Assembly: GCA_933228675.1 (NCBI GenBank)
Contig: OW121740.1
Location: forward strand, 1,364,001-1,428,000
DNA: 64,000 nucleotides
From: Stomorhina lunata
Lineage: Eukaryota > Arthropoda > Insecta > Diptera > Rhiniidae
Reading direction: 5' to 3'
Shown: positions 50,540 to 63,681 of the stretch, piece by piece
How the letters are laid out: the number at the start of each line of letters is the position of its first letter
Numbering within the stretch: position 1 is the stretch's first letter
Position numbers and translations under genes: made by a program
The notes under the pieces: model-generated
What the model was told of the DNA's origin: nothing
The model's input: only the letters and a program-made list of their open reading frames with translations
Databases searched by the model: none

Positions 50540-50940
50540 ATAAACAGCTTGTTAAGGTCAAAGGCGAAGCATATTTGAGAAATCTATACGGTCTTGTGCG
50601 CATATTCTTCAATTTCGGAGGCCAAGCTTTGAAAGATTTTCCTCTACTTGGTCTTTCCATCGAAGTTTCGGACGTCCTTTTTAATTCTAAATTTAGCTTT
50701 TTCCAGGAGTGGGTTACTATCCCGACGTCCTAACAACTATTTTGTATCGTTCTTATGGGAGAACTCGCGGAACATGTTAGCTAACTATATTAACGGGTTT
50801 ACTTAGTTAACCGGGTGATAACACAAGGAGATCAGCGTTCACAGTTAAGATGAAGAATAACCAAGATAAGTCCGGGCTTACCAAGTTAAGACCAATCAGA
50901 ACCGTTGCTTGGTATCCAACATCCCCTACATCACCCAATA
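50540..50940 (-). repeat. Dispersed repeat, copy 2
   Basis: The reverse complement matches 2576-2900 in several blocks: GGGGATGTTGG, GGTTCTGATTGGTCTTAAC, GGTAAGCCCGGACTTATCTT, and a TTTCAAAGCTTGGCC stretch. This copy is longer and better preserved. Open frames here on both strands are not conserved with copy 1. Confidence 0.6.
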
Positions 50941-53900
50941 TACATACATACATACATTCAATTAAAATGATAATCAATTTAAAGTATGCTTAATTTCTAC
51001 TTAATGGTATTAAATAATACTCATACGCCCTCAAAAAAGAACAAAAAATTGTTAATTTTTCATATTTATCGACATACATACATATATACATAGTCTTCTA
51101 ACTAAATCTTAAAAAAAGAACAATAAATATTAAAATTTATTTACGTATTTTATTATTTTGCCCCTGAATTTAAGGTTATTTGTGTAACCTTTGTGGTAAA
51201 TGATAAAAAAAATTAAAACGGAAAAACAAACAATTTTCCAAGAGTAAATATAAAAAAGTGGGTTAAAAAGCAATGACCGTAACATAAATAATCGTCACAA
51301 ATTAATAACAAATTTAATATTTTTCCTTTAATTTAACGCATTAATACATTAACAAAAAAAAAACACATTTTTTATTTTAACAGCGAACATCAAACTTTCA
51401 AACTAAAATGCAGACAACCCGACACCCACTTGCATGTGTGAAAACACAAATTGACAATTAAAAGAAAAATAATTAGTGTTTTTCTTGTTTGTTTGCTAAA
51501 CAAATTTGATTTAAACATCTGCTCAACTACAAAAAAACACATGTTGAGACGACACATCACTTCACATCTGTAATTGACACAGGCAGACATTCCGACAGTC
51601 AGACGGACAAAACATCTAAAATGCATCAGCATTTTTTCATCTCATGTTCTATGACGTTTTTCTCTTTTTTCGCTGTTGTTTATTTTGATTTTCTTTCCCT
51701 TTTGCTGTTCATTTTTTGTCTTTATTTTTCTACATCATGTATGCAACCAAACCAATAAGTAATTTCAAAATGCCGGTATTCTCTCAAATTAACAGAGGAC
51801 ATGGCGCTAATCAGTAGGAATTCCGATATGCAACAGCTAAATAAATTAAATTAGCACAACTGCCACTTTGAATTGGCTTATCAGCATCAACAACAACATC
51901 AGCATCAGCATCGTAGTCGTCATAATAATCATCATCAACAGCTGCCATCACGTCTTGTTGTAATGACTAACAATAACAAATAAACAAACACAAATAATAA
52001 CAACAACATTTGTAAGAGTCAGTAAACGAAATTTAAGAGAAATCTCTCATTGTGATGCTGAAGAGAGTTTAAAAAATTACTCACATTCAATAAAGACTTG
52101 TTTGTTTGTAGTGTGTGTAAGTATGTTATGTTTTCTATAGACGTTTATCTGTGTTTCTCGAGATTTATGTGAAATATAACAATCAACCGCCTGTTGTACT
52201 GGAAACACTGTGAAAAATATTCTTAATTATAAATATGAAAGTTTGAAGGTATTACGATATTTTTTAAAATACAAGCAGTTTTGATTCTTATAATTCTTTC
52301 GAATTATAGGGGTTAATATAAAATAAATACTAATTAACGGAGCTTTTCAATATACTCTTCTTCTTCTGTTATCCTTGACTCCTAGTGGAGCATAGGGCCT
52401 CAATTTTAATTACTAAAACGTTAAAGAAAAAAAAAATTGTTAAAAATTAAATAATAGCAAATTAATTTACTTGGCGTTAAACACTTGGAATTTTAATAGC
52501 AACAAATAAAATATCAGTGAACAAAAAATAATTATTTCCATGTTTCTGTTGTTGTTATTACGAATTATAAGTAGTAGTTAGCAAACAATTACGACTTATA
52601 AGAGGTAAAGAACATTTTTTGGGAAAAAAATACAAATTAGCGAGGGGGGTATTCTTGTTATAGATTCTTTTTTTAATTTACGAAGAACTTTTGGTAACAT
52701 CTATAAAAATTTTCAGAAGAATGTTATTTTTATCAATGTTATTTTTATCAAGAATGTTTTTTTTTATCAACCCTCATTTAAATTAGCTCTGGAAACTCTC
52801 TCTTGCAAATAATTTAATATTTGAACACCACTAAAGGAAAAATGTTGACAATGTAAATACTAACAGTGTTATGCACAACCAAAAATTTACATGAAGTTAG
52901 CATAGAGCTTAACCATAACTAGCAAACAAACTCTGAAAAACAAACTGTTAAACATTTGTTGGCGATTTGGTAAATACCTACCATCTTCTGTGAACAGCTG
53001 ATTAGTGTAAATTTTTTGTAAGCAAAGGAAGAAAAATAAGAAAAAAATTGTGCGTGAATTTAAGAAAAAAATAAAATTCTATTTTAATTCACTGATTTTT
53101 TAGTTGACTTTACTAATTTTTTTTTCCATTTTAAACAATAAAATTTCTTTATTTCTTTTTTGCAAATTTTATTTTAAAATGGTAGACAAATAAACATAAG
53201 TTTAAACGTCAAAATCAGAGGTGATTTAAGCAAAAATAGTAGCTTTAGCAGTGGCAATATTTATTTTCAGAGTTGATTTTTTAATGTTGGCAGACAGTTA
53301 AAATCGGTTATGAATAAAAATTATATCTGAATTCAAGTTAGCAGCTAATTGACAACAGTTTCGAAACAGTTACCAACTTTTGGTTTTGCTTAACACAGCA
53401 AGACTTTTTCTTAGCATTTACTTACAGATATTAAATATTGTTATTAAATTAAGAACTTCCGACTCTGATATAACAGAACATTAAATTTAAGAGAACATGT
53501 TCCTTAAATATGAGAATGTTTGAATACTCTTTGGAAAATAAGTAGGTGCAAATAATTAACACTAAACACAAAATGTGAAAGTAAAAGTAAACTTGGAAAT
53601 AATGCTAGAGATAAATTAAATGTGTCTGTCTAATTCTTAATAGTATCAACAAAATGTTCAGTGCAACTAAAACTGATGCTTCATTATCACAAGCCTCTAA
53701 ATGATAACAATAATAATAGTTATAGTATTGATGATGATATTGGATGCTTGGTTGAAATGCTTCGTGTTCGTTGGGCTCAAGTAAGTGAGGGCAGACTGGT
53801 TGAGTGTGTGAATCTATGAGATGATGTTTGTTGCTCCAAAAGCTTCGCAGTTGGCGCTTAAATTGTTGTGCTGCTTACGATACATTGCCAATGGAGGAGC
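50941..53900. other. Long stretch with no gene seen
   Basis: AT-rich with CAACAA/CATCAT simple repeats (51880-52010), as often seen in fly introns and enhancers. A 45-bp motif at 52362-52406 (TTCTTCTTCTGTTATCCTTG) also occurs at 23828-23872. No coding exon supported. Confidence 0.45.
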
Positions 53901-53923
53901 AGTCAGTCAGGCATAGAATAACG

Positions 53924-53962
53924 CATAAAAGTACTTTGCAGCACATCTGAGTTTTCAGTTTC
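53924..53962 (+). promoter_or_regulatory. Core promoter, TATA-like box plus Inr
   Basis: CATAAAAGT at 53924-53932 is followed by TTCAGTTT with A(+1) at 53957. The T of the box is 31 bases before +1, the canonical spacing. About 200 bases upstream are less AT-rich, and the downstream sequence is A-rich without early coding, as in a long fly 5' UTR. A good donor, GTAATAG, at 54256 could end the leader exon. It may be an alternative promoter of the gene starting at 39500/42046. Confidence 0.5.
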
Positions 53963-55375
53963 TCTCGGGACTCTAATGTGTGAACAACATCGACAAAAAT
54001 AAATAAAATCAAATAAAAAGTAAAGAAAAATTGCTAAATTTTTAGTTAAATACCTATAATAAAATACAACATCAAAAAACACAAACCAAAAGAAAAGAAA
54101 ACATTAAAACGAATTCGAACGAATATTGGTGATTAAAATAATAAAAAAAACAAATCAGAAGAAAACAAATTCAGACAAACGCATAATTTACCAAAAAACA
54201 AAAAAAGATAAAAACAAAAGATAAATTGACGCGCTAAAATTTTACAGTTTTTCCGGTAATAGAAAATAAAGTGTTTCTTTTCATATTCTAAGTATTTTAA
54301 GTATTTCTAGCATTGCTTTGAATAATTTGAAACAATAGAAATAGAAAGAAGAAAATGGGTATTCAATTAAATTTGCAAACTACATACATATGTAAAATAA
54401 AATCACTATGGGAAACTAAGTTGTGGAAAGAAAAGCCAGAAACTAAACGAAATCAGCGTGTATTTGTTATTTTAAGTTTTCTGTTTAATCAAAAAATAAA
54501 AGAGATGTATAGATTTTCCTTTTTTCATTTTTTATTTGTTTGATAGAGATGAATACATATGTATAGTATCATTAGGCAACAACAAAATAAATAACAAATA
54601 AAATAAAAGAAAACACATTTCAAATCACTTTATTCCAATATTTCTTAGTGCTATTTTGTGTTAAGTATTTTCTTTTAATCTGTTTTTTTGTTGCTATTGT
54701 TAAGCTTTTTCATTGTTAAGCCTTAAATTTTCGCACGATTTTTGTCATAGACAAATCTTTCTTTTTGTTTTTTGTTTCTTTATTTATACATCACAATAGA
54801 ACTTTGTTGTCGTTTGATATTTATCTTCATAATTTAAGTAACAGTTGCTTTATTTCATTTCAATTCATTTCATTAATATTTTAAAGCAAATATTTGTTTT
54901 CATAAACACTTAAAGTTCCAGTAAAATAAATATTAAATAAATAAAGAAATATCTAGGAGTTGAAAAAGAAGATTCTTTCTTAATTGTTGGACAAACATAA
55001 CGTATGAGCAATGTGGAATCTTTTTTCTTTACTACCGTGTGTGTTTGTGTATATGTATGTATATGTATGTAAATAATGTACATACATATGTGAGTGAATA
55101 AGTCTGTTGCTGTTGATTTTGTTTAAAAATGCAAGTATGTATGCAACTTTAGCGTTTCATTAATTTGTTTTTCATTAGAACAAAGATTTTAATACTCTAA
55201 GATTTAGTAAAAACTTTTGGAAACATATTTAAAAATGATTTTAATTTGCTTAAATGATACATATTAGAAACAAAATGCTCTTGAATATCTAAGTTCCTTT
55301 AAAGATCTTTTTTAATTTCAAATTTCCAAAAAAAAAAATTTAAGCAAATTCTGTAAACACAAATCTCTATTATAA

Positions 55376-56100
55376 ACAAGTACCATATTCGGTTTAGTAC
55401 GTCTATATGATACGCTTTATCACTGAGGTCAAATGCCTGCCTTAATCCAGAAAATTTTCAAGACATATACATACACTTAAGTCATTTCCGTCATTGTCAT
55501 TTTTATGGGAGTTAGGGTCACATGTGGATCGATTTACTAGAATTTCAATTACATGTGCAACAAATAAACTTAAAATTGTTATTATATTCAGATTTAGGAG
55601 CGTTTTTGTGATCTTCGTCGTATTTAGTGACTTTTGACAGAAGAGTTTGTATGGGAGCTATGGTCAAATATGGACACATTTTAGCGATATTTGGTACTGT
55701 GATTTTTGTTTTTATAAGCAGTTTAAAATTTCATAAAAATAAACTGAAATTTGTTGCCAAAAAGTCAATACCGAAAAGTAATACCTATGGGAGGAACCAG
55801 AAAAAATGAACCGATTTTCATCAATTTCAATAGCAATAATACTACCGTAGTAAACTGTCTTCTTAGTACATCAAATTATCTTCAGAATTGTAGTTTGATT
55901 ATAAGCTTTGTATGGAGGTCCAGCCAGCCGGGCGAACGGTCGAACGGACGAACTGACTGACATCGTTAAATCGATTCAAAGTCTTTTGGTATATATACTT
56001 AAAAAGTAAAGTAGGTCTAAGAACAATGTTTTTATGCGCTAAATATTGTACATCAGCACAAACTTATAATACCCTTTCCCACTATACTGGTGAAGGGTAG
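55376..56100 (+). repeat. Hairpin-headed GTCY repeat, family 1, copy 3 (diverged)
   Basis: Starts AACAAGTACCATATTCGGTT and ends CTATACTGGTGAAGGGTAG. The interior shares TTTGTATGGGAGCTATGGTC, the CCAGCCAGCC..GAACGGACG block and CAGCACAAACTTATAATACC with 24048-24852. It is the most diverged copy; the head hairpin is degraded. Confidence 0.65.
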
Positions 56101-58053
56101 GGTGAAATCAAACTTTTTCGAACGATAAATAAGAACTTTGAACCTCACCATCACCGTTTTTTTTTTTTTTTTATTAAATTTTGTATTCCTTTAAAATTTT
56201 TAATTTCGCTTTGGTTAAGATTTAATGACTGTCTAATGTTAGTTTTTTCAATATTTTTTTAAAAACATACCCATTTAATATACCTACAACTTTTCATACG
56301 ATTAGCAGATTTTTATGAAACTAGGCTCATATTTCAGTGTGTTTATTATTTTCACGTTCTTTGTATAACAAATTTACTCCTGTATTGAAGAACAAGGAAG
56401 ATCAATTATGTTCTTGACTCAAGAATATCTCAAAAAGCATATCTTCCATTATCTTTATTCTTCTCCTAAATATGGGAGACTATGGGAGAATGAAAAATTT
56501 GTATAATTTCTGAAGTGGTGGTATGTTGCCCCTGCAGATCCGTACAACCGTTTCAGGGGGTCCGCCATTTTTTTAAATAAAATTATGAAGACCATTTATA
56601 TGCGAATTGTTACATTTGGTGCGGTAAACGTTAGCAATATCAATTACCAATTGTAGTCATTCTATAAAATTGTATTTCAATTCTTTAAATTCCGATTTTT
56701 AATGACAAACCAAGACCAAATATTAAAATTACTTTCTAAAAATGAGGTTTAAATACTTTGTTTGCTGTTTAATATTTTTTAATAAGTAATAATGGACATA
56801 TTAAATGCTTGATCTTTAAAAATTATAGTTTATTGCTTATAAGTTTTATTAATATACATAGATACAAACATATAAGATCAACTCATTAATTAAACTACAT
56901 ATAAATTGTATTATTCTTTGTATTAATAATTTATATCCATACACCCTCTCAGACGTTCCCTATTTTTGCAATAATTGCAAAAACATTGACAACAAACAGC
57001 AGCGGCAACATAAAAAATAATAGAAACAATAAAATATAACCAACCACAAAGACAGATGGATGGACGAACGGACGGACAGGATAGACGGAATGACAGACAT
57101 AAAGCAAGAATATTTATATTTTCACTCGTTCACTCACTTTAAACGAGAAAGAAGTACCTACGAGTACAAATAATCATTCCTTGAGTTTTATCTTGTATTT
57201 ATGAAGTATTAAACAAACTCTTACATTCGTTTATATTTATTTATATACAAAACATACATAAATATGTTATTTACATACATACATACATTCATACATATGT
57301 ATTTATTATATATACATATGTATGTATGTATATTTGTGTTGAATCTGGTCATTGTTGTTGTTGTGGTAGTTGTGATATTGTAAATTTTTTATTTTCCTTT
57401 TTTCCTCATTGTTGTTTTTGTTTCATGCTGCTTTTTTACATAAAATTCACATAATTATAATTTTCCCCAAGGACATTGGCAACATGTTGTCTATAGTTTT
57501 ATTTTATTTTTTTTGCTCCTTGCTCTCCTCTGCTCTATTTTGTTGTTGTTGTTGTTGCTGTTTTTACCTCTCTAGAGGTCTAGCGTCTGCTTTGCTTGAA
57601 TTGTTTGTTTTTGAGAGTGTATGGGAAGAATACGCTCGAAAAGTTTTAAAGGCAAAACGACCAAGACAAAGAATTGAATAAATAAACAAATAAATAAACT
57701 AGGATGTTATTTTTTTTTTCTTTAACTTAATCTGCAATACATTGCATATTTTAAATTTAAGAATGTTTAAGTTATATTTACATTAAGATAACTATATTTA
57801 CATCCAAGAAATACAAATTATTTAATTACACTGAATATTTGCTGTCCTTTACAAACTGATTTGTTGAGTGTAACTTTAGTTTTGTGATTGGTTTCATTTC
57901 TAATCTAAGGAAACAGATAAAATCAAATGAAATTGTCAAAAAAAATGAGTTTTAGTGTTAAGTAGAATAATGTTTCTGCTTGTTTCATGTTGAGATTTAA
58001 GTTTTTGTTTTTTTGTGATTTACATTTGTAATCATCACTAAATCTCTAAAGTA
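56101..58053. other. No gene seen
   Basis: AT-rich with TACA/TATG runs near 57240-57340 and a GGAC-rich tract at 57050-57095. A frame at 57409-57681 is dominated by simple TGT repeats and was rejected as coding. Confidence 0.45.
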
Positions 58054-59465
58054 TTATCCCAACAAACCAAACGATATCGTAATGATATCATAACGATATC
58101 ATTTACTCGGCAAGCAATTCCGAGAATGATATCATTTTAGACTCGAAAGTAATAGCTGTCTCCTAACAAAAGGTACACTCGATAATGATATTATATTTAT
58201 TGAAAAAAATAATATCATTAACGATATCGATTATAAGAGGCAGAACGATAGTTTCGCGATATATGCCAAGATTTCAAAAAATAATGATATTGTAATGATA
58301 TCATTAATTATAACTAATAATAATTCAGAAATGATATCAATAAAAATGAAAATGCTGCATTTTAAGCTCTTAAGTGTTATATTTATATTATTTATTAAAT
58401 TTAATATTATAAAATAAATAAAATAATGAGTTTTTTCTCAATTTAAGTTGAACATCTATTACACTTATATTTGTGTGTGTGGTGATGATTATCTGCAAAA
58501 AATAAGAATTTAGGAAGATGTATACAGAGTTGTTAAATAATTCGTAATGTATAGTCGATAAAATGTGAACTAATTGTTACACAAATTGTTGTGCAGTGGT
58601 CCAGTTGTATAAAATAAAGGAGACATTTACTTAGGGTCTATTATTGTCATCAATTGACCGAATTGTATTTAAAATTTTAAACTAATCAAAGGATTACAAT
58701 AATGTATATAGAAAAGGGGGAATATTCTTACCTCTTCTTTGATAAATCGGCATCAGATGCGACTTTGAGCAGCAATCTACACTAATCGCTCCACGAAATC
58801 TAAAAAAGAACATATTGAATTATTAATTTACAGAATTATTAAATAAAATAACAATAATACTTACACGCTTTATGAATTAAATAGGCGAAATAAATATCGA
58901 TTAAGTAAAACGCCTTAAGATAACTCTTTCCAAATCTGTTGAAAAAACTAATGTTTTATATTATATATTTTAAAGAATAGACAAAAAGATATAATTATGT
59001 TAATATTCTTACCAAATATGACTGCAACTGTATTTTAATCCGCGGTATTTTCATATAATTATACAAACATGTATATAGATTGTAATTTATTCTCACAATT
59101 AATTTTACAGAAAATTTTTGATTTTTATTTCTACGTCAAAAATTTTCTTAACGAGTTTTCATTACATTTTTTAAAAAATATAATATTACAATCAAGGCGA
59201 ATTCATTACAGGTGGTGGTAAGAATACAACAAATACAACATGACAAAATGAAACCCCATGTTGTTCTTGTAGTTTTGCTTACATTTTGTCAAATTTTTGT
59301 ATGTAAAATTTCAAGGCGAATTCATCAGCTGGGCTCTTGATATCACTTTCATTATTACACTATGATTACAATTATATCATTTAGTCTTATAATTTATGAG
59401 TCTAAAAACTCTTGAAATATTATATCATAATCGATACAGTATCATTTTTTGGTTTATTGGGATAA
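58054..59465. repeat. 1.4-kb TIR element with GATATC-rich end (family G)
   Basis: TTATCCCAACAAACCAAA at 58054 and, as reverse complement, TTATCCCAATAAACCAAA at 59465 form inverted ends. Subterminal sequence is dense in palindromic ATGATATCAT-type motifs, at least seven within 58070-58345, and fewer at the right. No transposase is recognised. On the minus strand the middle holds three splice-bounded segments (see findings). Superfamily unknown. Confidence 0.6.
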
Positions 59466-60018
59466 AAATGATTGGATATTTCGAAATGACATTAAATACT
59501 CAATAAATTGTAACAATTCTAATTTAAATTTCAAGTTTAAACTTAAGACATTAACAAAAATTTGTGGTTTAAAAAAACTTCTATTCACGCAGTCGGAAAC
59601 AAATTCAAGTTCTTTGATTTGGGCTCTCATTTGATAAAAGTTTTATAAGATTTTGCATATATTGAGGAAAGGGTTAGCTTTCAGTACCTCCTTTAATTTC
59701 CTCGACAACATTTCAATTGGAACAAGTGGTACTTCTTTTGATTAAAGAATAAGTTATGTTAAATTGTTGAAATTGAAGTTCAGTATTTATTGCTTGTAGT
59801 AGCCAAAATTTGTGTACCAAATTTTGTTCGAATTGGCCTATAGTTATCTCTCATACAAGACCAACTCTCAAAACTCACTTAAATAAACAGACCAGATAAG
59901 TCGTTTGCAAACGATAAGCTACTTTTTGTGATAAACGGTCCATATTTGAATTTGCTCTCATATCAGAACCGCTTCCGAAAATGACAAAAAAAAAATAGTA
60001 TTACTATGTATGTTTAGT

Positions 60019-60327
60019 GGTAACCGCAGTGGTATGGCAGGTTAGTAATCCGCCTAGCATACCAGAGGTCAAAAGTTCGATCCCTGGCCAGACCAACTTA
60101 AAAAAATAAATTTTCAAAAAAAGCGGCGGTTCACCTCATAACTCAGCTAGCCACTGGTTATTGAGTATTAGGCTATGTAAAACTTCTCTAACTAACGCAT
60201 TTGCCGTTCGGAGCCGGCGTTAAAACGTAGGTCCATTTCAATGAGTCCAAAAATAAAATCGGATGCAGCTCATTGTCTGAGAGAAGTACTACTTGTTCCA
60301 AATGGAATGTTGTGGTGGAAAAAATAT
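60019..60327 (+). repeat. tRNA-derived SINE, full copy 2
   Basis: A 309-bp element with A-box-like TGGTATGGCAGG and B box AGTTCGATCCC in a tRNA-like head, a body shared with copy 1 at 36004, and an A-rich 3' end. It is flanked by an exact 14-bp target duplication TATGTATGTTTAGT (60005-60018 and 60328-60341). Confidence 0.9.
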
Positions 60328-60344
60328 TATGTATGTTTAGTAGG

Positions 60345-61269
60345 GAAGGGTATCAAATAGTCTGGCGTGACCATCTATAGCACTATCTTACTTTTTTTTG
60401 TCAAAGATAGAAAAAAATTAAATTGTTTAAATCTGAAACTTTGTTATTGATATTTCCTCGAGATTTATGTTAATTTAAGAGTAATGTATAATGAATAAAT
60501 ATTTTAGTTTGTTTTAGATATGTATCTTATGATTTTCATTTACAATATTTTATTAAAGACTGACATGATTTATAGGTATAATAATAAAATAATCCTCCTC
60601 AGGAGCAAACCCGACCACAGATGAGGAGAGTTAAAGCATTTTGTCATTAATAACGATCTCAATTACATTAACAAATTGAATTACAATTACTAGTACCTTT
60701 TGAGTTTAGCAACGAACAGATATTAACTTTTATTATTATAATTCAAGTTTTAAAACATTTTTGCAGCTTTTGTTTGTAGTTATTCAGCGCAACAAATGAA
60801 ATGTAATTTTGAAATTTTTCACACGAATGTTAGAACAATTATTGAACAAGTTTTCTGAAACTGGAAGCTTAACGATCAATTAACAAATATTAAACAGAAG
60901 AATCAAGCTAATAACAAAACTTTTATTATTCAAAAATACCTACAATATGTAAAAAAATATGAATTAATTTAAAATTATTTTGTTTTAATTATAAACTTCT
61001 CACTCTCTTTATTGTTTTATTTGATATTATAATTAAAAATGTTAAAATACATTTTGAATTATTTAAAAAAGTTGCTTAAAATATACATATGCATATAATA
61101 TTATCAACTAATATTTTATTTTTAACTTTTTCATGGAAGTTCATTGTAAAGACAATCTCTTAAATGCATTGAAAAAATATTATATGTTTACAGTGATCAT
61201 AATGTGGTGTAGATAAATATTTTATGATTGTATTATAATCCAATTTTTAAAATGTAATTTATGGTACAA
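60345..61269. other. No gene seen
   Basis: 60352-60400 is a small piece of a hairpin-headed repeat in reverse orientation (GATACCC..AGTAAGATAGTGCTATAG on the minus strand). The rest is AT-rich with no recognised feature. Confidence 0.45.
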
Positions 61270-62559
61270 GGTAGAAACACAATTGGAACAAACGACTAAT
61301 TTCGCCAAGCACGACAAATTCGGCTTTAAAAATTCGTCTTGTACATTCGTCCATTGAACATATTTGGGGCGAATAAAAGTTGTTGAAGCAATTTTTGTTG
61401 CTTTTTATTTCCACAATTTACTGACACTTTTGTACATATTTAACAAGACCGTATCGTCGGCCTATATCTAAAATGGCTTATCTGCAGATTTTAGAATTTG
61501 AGATTTTGATAAAATACGATTCCGTATAGTGTCAATTTTTTTATCAAAATGTCAATTTATTTGCGACTTTTCACTTTTTTGCTTGACTTATCATAAATAT
61601 TTTTTTTTTCGAAGACAAAATGGTTTACCTACATTTTTTTTACTAAATAGTCACAGAAGTTGTAAACTAAAAACCTGTAAAAAGGTAAAATTATTAAAAC
61701 TTTTTTTTACTTTTCTGATGAGTGGTAATACGCTAAATTCAAATGTGCTTTCAAAATTCTTCTATCTTCACACTGTTCAACAGAAAATGCGAAAAATGCA
61801 GTGTTTTTAGTGATGTTTACTACGCATAAACTTCCAAAAATACATTCTATAATTCTTAACATTAAGAATATATCTTCCTTCAAGTTGGAAAGACGAAAAA
61901 TTATAAAATCTTTCAACTTTTTTAAACGAAAATGCATTTTGAAAAATGCAGTTTTTCAAAAAATAAATTATTGCCTATAAAATATAATAAACGTAGTATA
62001 TAGTAGAATTTAAATACATAAAAGGATCCCAAATCATGAGGGAGTATTGTTCAATAGGAATTGCTAAACATTTTTAAATTATGTTATACAAATCCACTTT
62101 CATACAAATCCACTGTGAGCAAAATGGTCTACACACTTATATAAAAATTTTCGAAGACAAAACGGCTTATCTACCGTAAAATCGCGAATATTGGGTTTTA
62201 TTTAATAATTTTTATTCCAGGAAATGAGAAGGAGTCTACCAATTATATTGTAAAATATCACTTTGTTAAAAAAACACTAATAAGAGAATTAACGAGTTTT
62301 TTGTTTATCCTGAAAAATCAGTATTTTGCAGATAAGCCATTTTAGATATAGGCCGACGATATACAATTTCTTATATTTTATAACTAAGAAGAAAATACTG
62401 CCACTCTAAACCAGTTTAGTCGTCGTGCGTCTGCGTAAGAAATATAAATGAACGTACGCATCTATAGTAAGCACTTTCATATTAACCCATATGTTCCATT
62501 TCTAAAGACGAATATTCGTTCCGAAAAACTGGTAGTTCGTTTTAATTGTATGTCATACT
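61270..62559. repeat. Foldback MITE family D, copy split by family C
   Basis: The outer parts 61270-61453 and 62360-62559 align with the two halves of 33887-34429: GGTAGAAACACAATTGG, AAAATTCGTCTTGTA, and CGAATATTCGTTCCGAAAAA on the far side. The interruption coincides with the TA of the inserted family C element. Confidence 0.85.
61454..62359. repeat. 906-bp TIR element (family C), copy 2
   Basis: Terminal TCGTCGGCCTATATCTAAAA on both ends, flanked by TA (61452-61453 and 62360-62361). It matches 28600-29512 over its length in opposite orientation. Short frames inside on both strands are not shared between copies. Confidence 0.88.
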
Positions 62560-63681
62560 ACAACGATACATTGTAAGTTATTTCCCCAAAGAAATTTATT
62601 TATTTCAAAAAATTATAAGCAATCAAAAAGCTTATAAATTTATTAAATTATTTTCCGTCTGTAAAATATTTATTTATTCCAGAATATAAGTAAAATATTT
62701 TATAAATGTATTAAAATAAAATTTTAATTAATATTAATCATCGACACCAAACGACATGATATAATATCAATTGCTATAATTTATTAAGTTCAAGATGAGC
62801 ACAGGGAAAGAAATCGCTCGATCAATTCAGACAAAATGCAATTTAATTGATTTAGCAAAGTCTCTGACATGTTTCTTTATAAATATTATGAGATAATATT
62901 AAGGAACAATCTTATTTTTAAGTTAAATTAATGAGAGTTTAAATACGGCAAATGGTGGAAACTAAAAAAACGCAAATAATAAGATATTGAGACAAAATGT
63001 TGTATACTAATTGGGGGCTTCACAAGGTAAGCTTTTTCATATCTTAACAATAAAACTAATATGTACTTTTTATAATAACATAATAGCAAACCTTGTGAAT
63101 CTCTCAAAGATTTTTAAAAAGTAGCATTTTTATTCTATTGTACAATCATTAAGGAATTTCCAATTTTAATTTTCTATTTAATTTTACTTTCTAAATTTAT
63201 GAAAATTAAAACAACTTAAACATAAAGTAAAAATTAATTAAATTTTAAGAGCCCTAAAATTAAATATTCTTTACTTTTACAAATTTTAGAATTTGAAAGT
63301 TTGATACAATCGCAAATAAATTGTAAAAAATAGGAAAAAAAAAATAAATAAGAAAAGGTATATGGTCAAATATTGGCCAACAATTTAACAAGTTTTCCTT
63401 AAGTCTAAGAGATTTTTTCTTTCAAAATTTTGAGGGTTAAGTTAATTGTGAAAAAAATTTCAGTTATCGGTTTATATTTACAAAATATTTATCTGTGAAA
63501 AATTTTAGTAATAAAATTCAATTTCACTGCTCTGCAAAAATTCATTTTTTGTCTTTCCTTTTAATAAAACTATGCGGACTATATGGATCTTAATGCGCTA
63601 AATTCAAATCCGTTTTCGGTTTTTCTCCATGAGATCTGGATTTTATTTTATGGGCGTGGCAAAATTTTCCCCTTAAATTAG
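62560..63681. other. No gene seen
   Basis: AT-rich. No exon, repeat or RNA gene identified. Confidence 0.45.

Noticed and set aside
50442..50733. Overlapping frames on both strands
   Set aside because: They coincide with a dispersed repeat and are not kept in its partner at 2576.
57409..57681. A 90-codon plus-strand frame
   Set aside because: Built from TTG/TGT simple repeats giving Cys and Leu runs; no start context or splice support.
58732..58799. A VDCC-containing peptide resembling an insulin A-chain
   Set aside because: Only the CC pair fits; the other A-chain cysteines and a B-chain are missing.
61529..61937. Open frames on both strands inside the 906-bp TIR element
   Set aside because: Not conserved in the second copy at 28600-29512, so probably chance.
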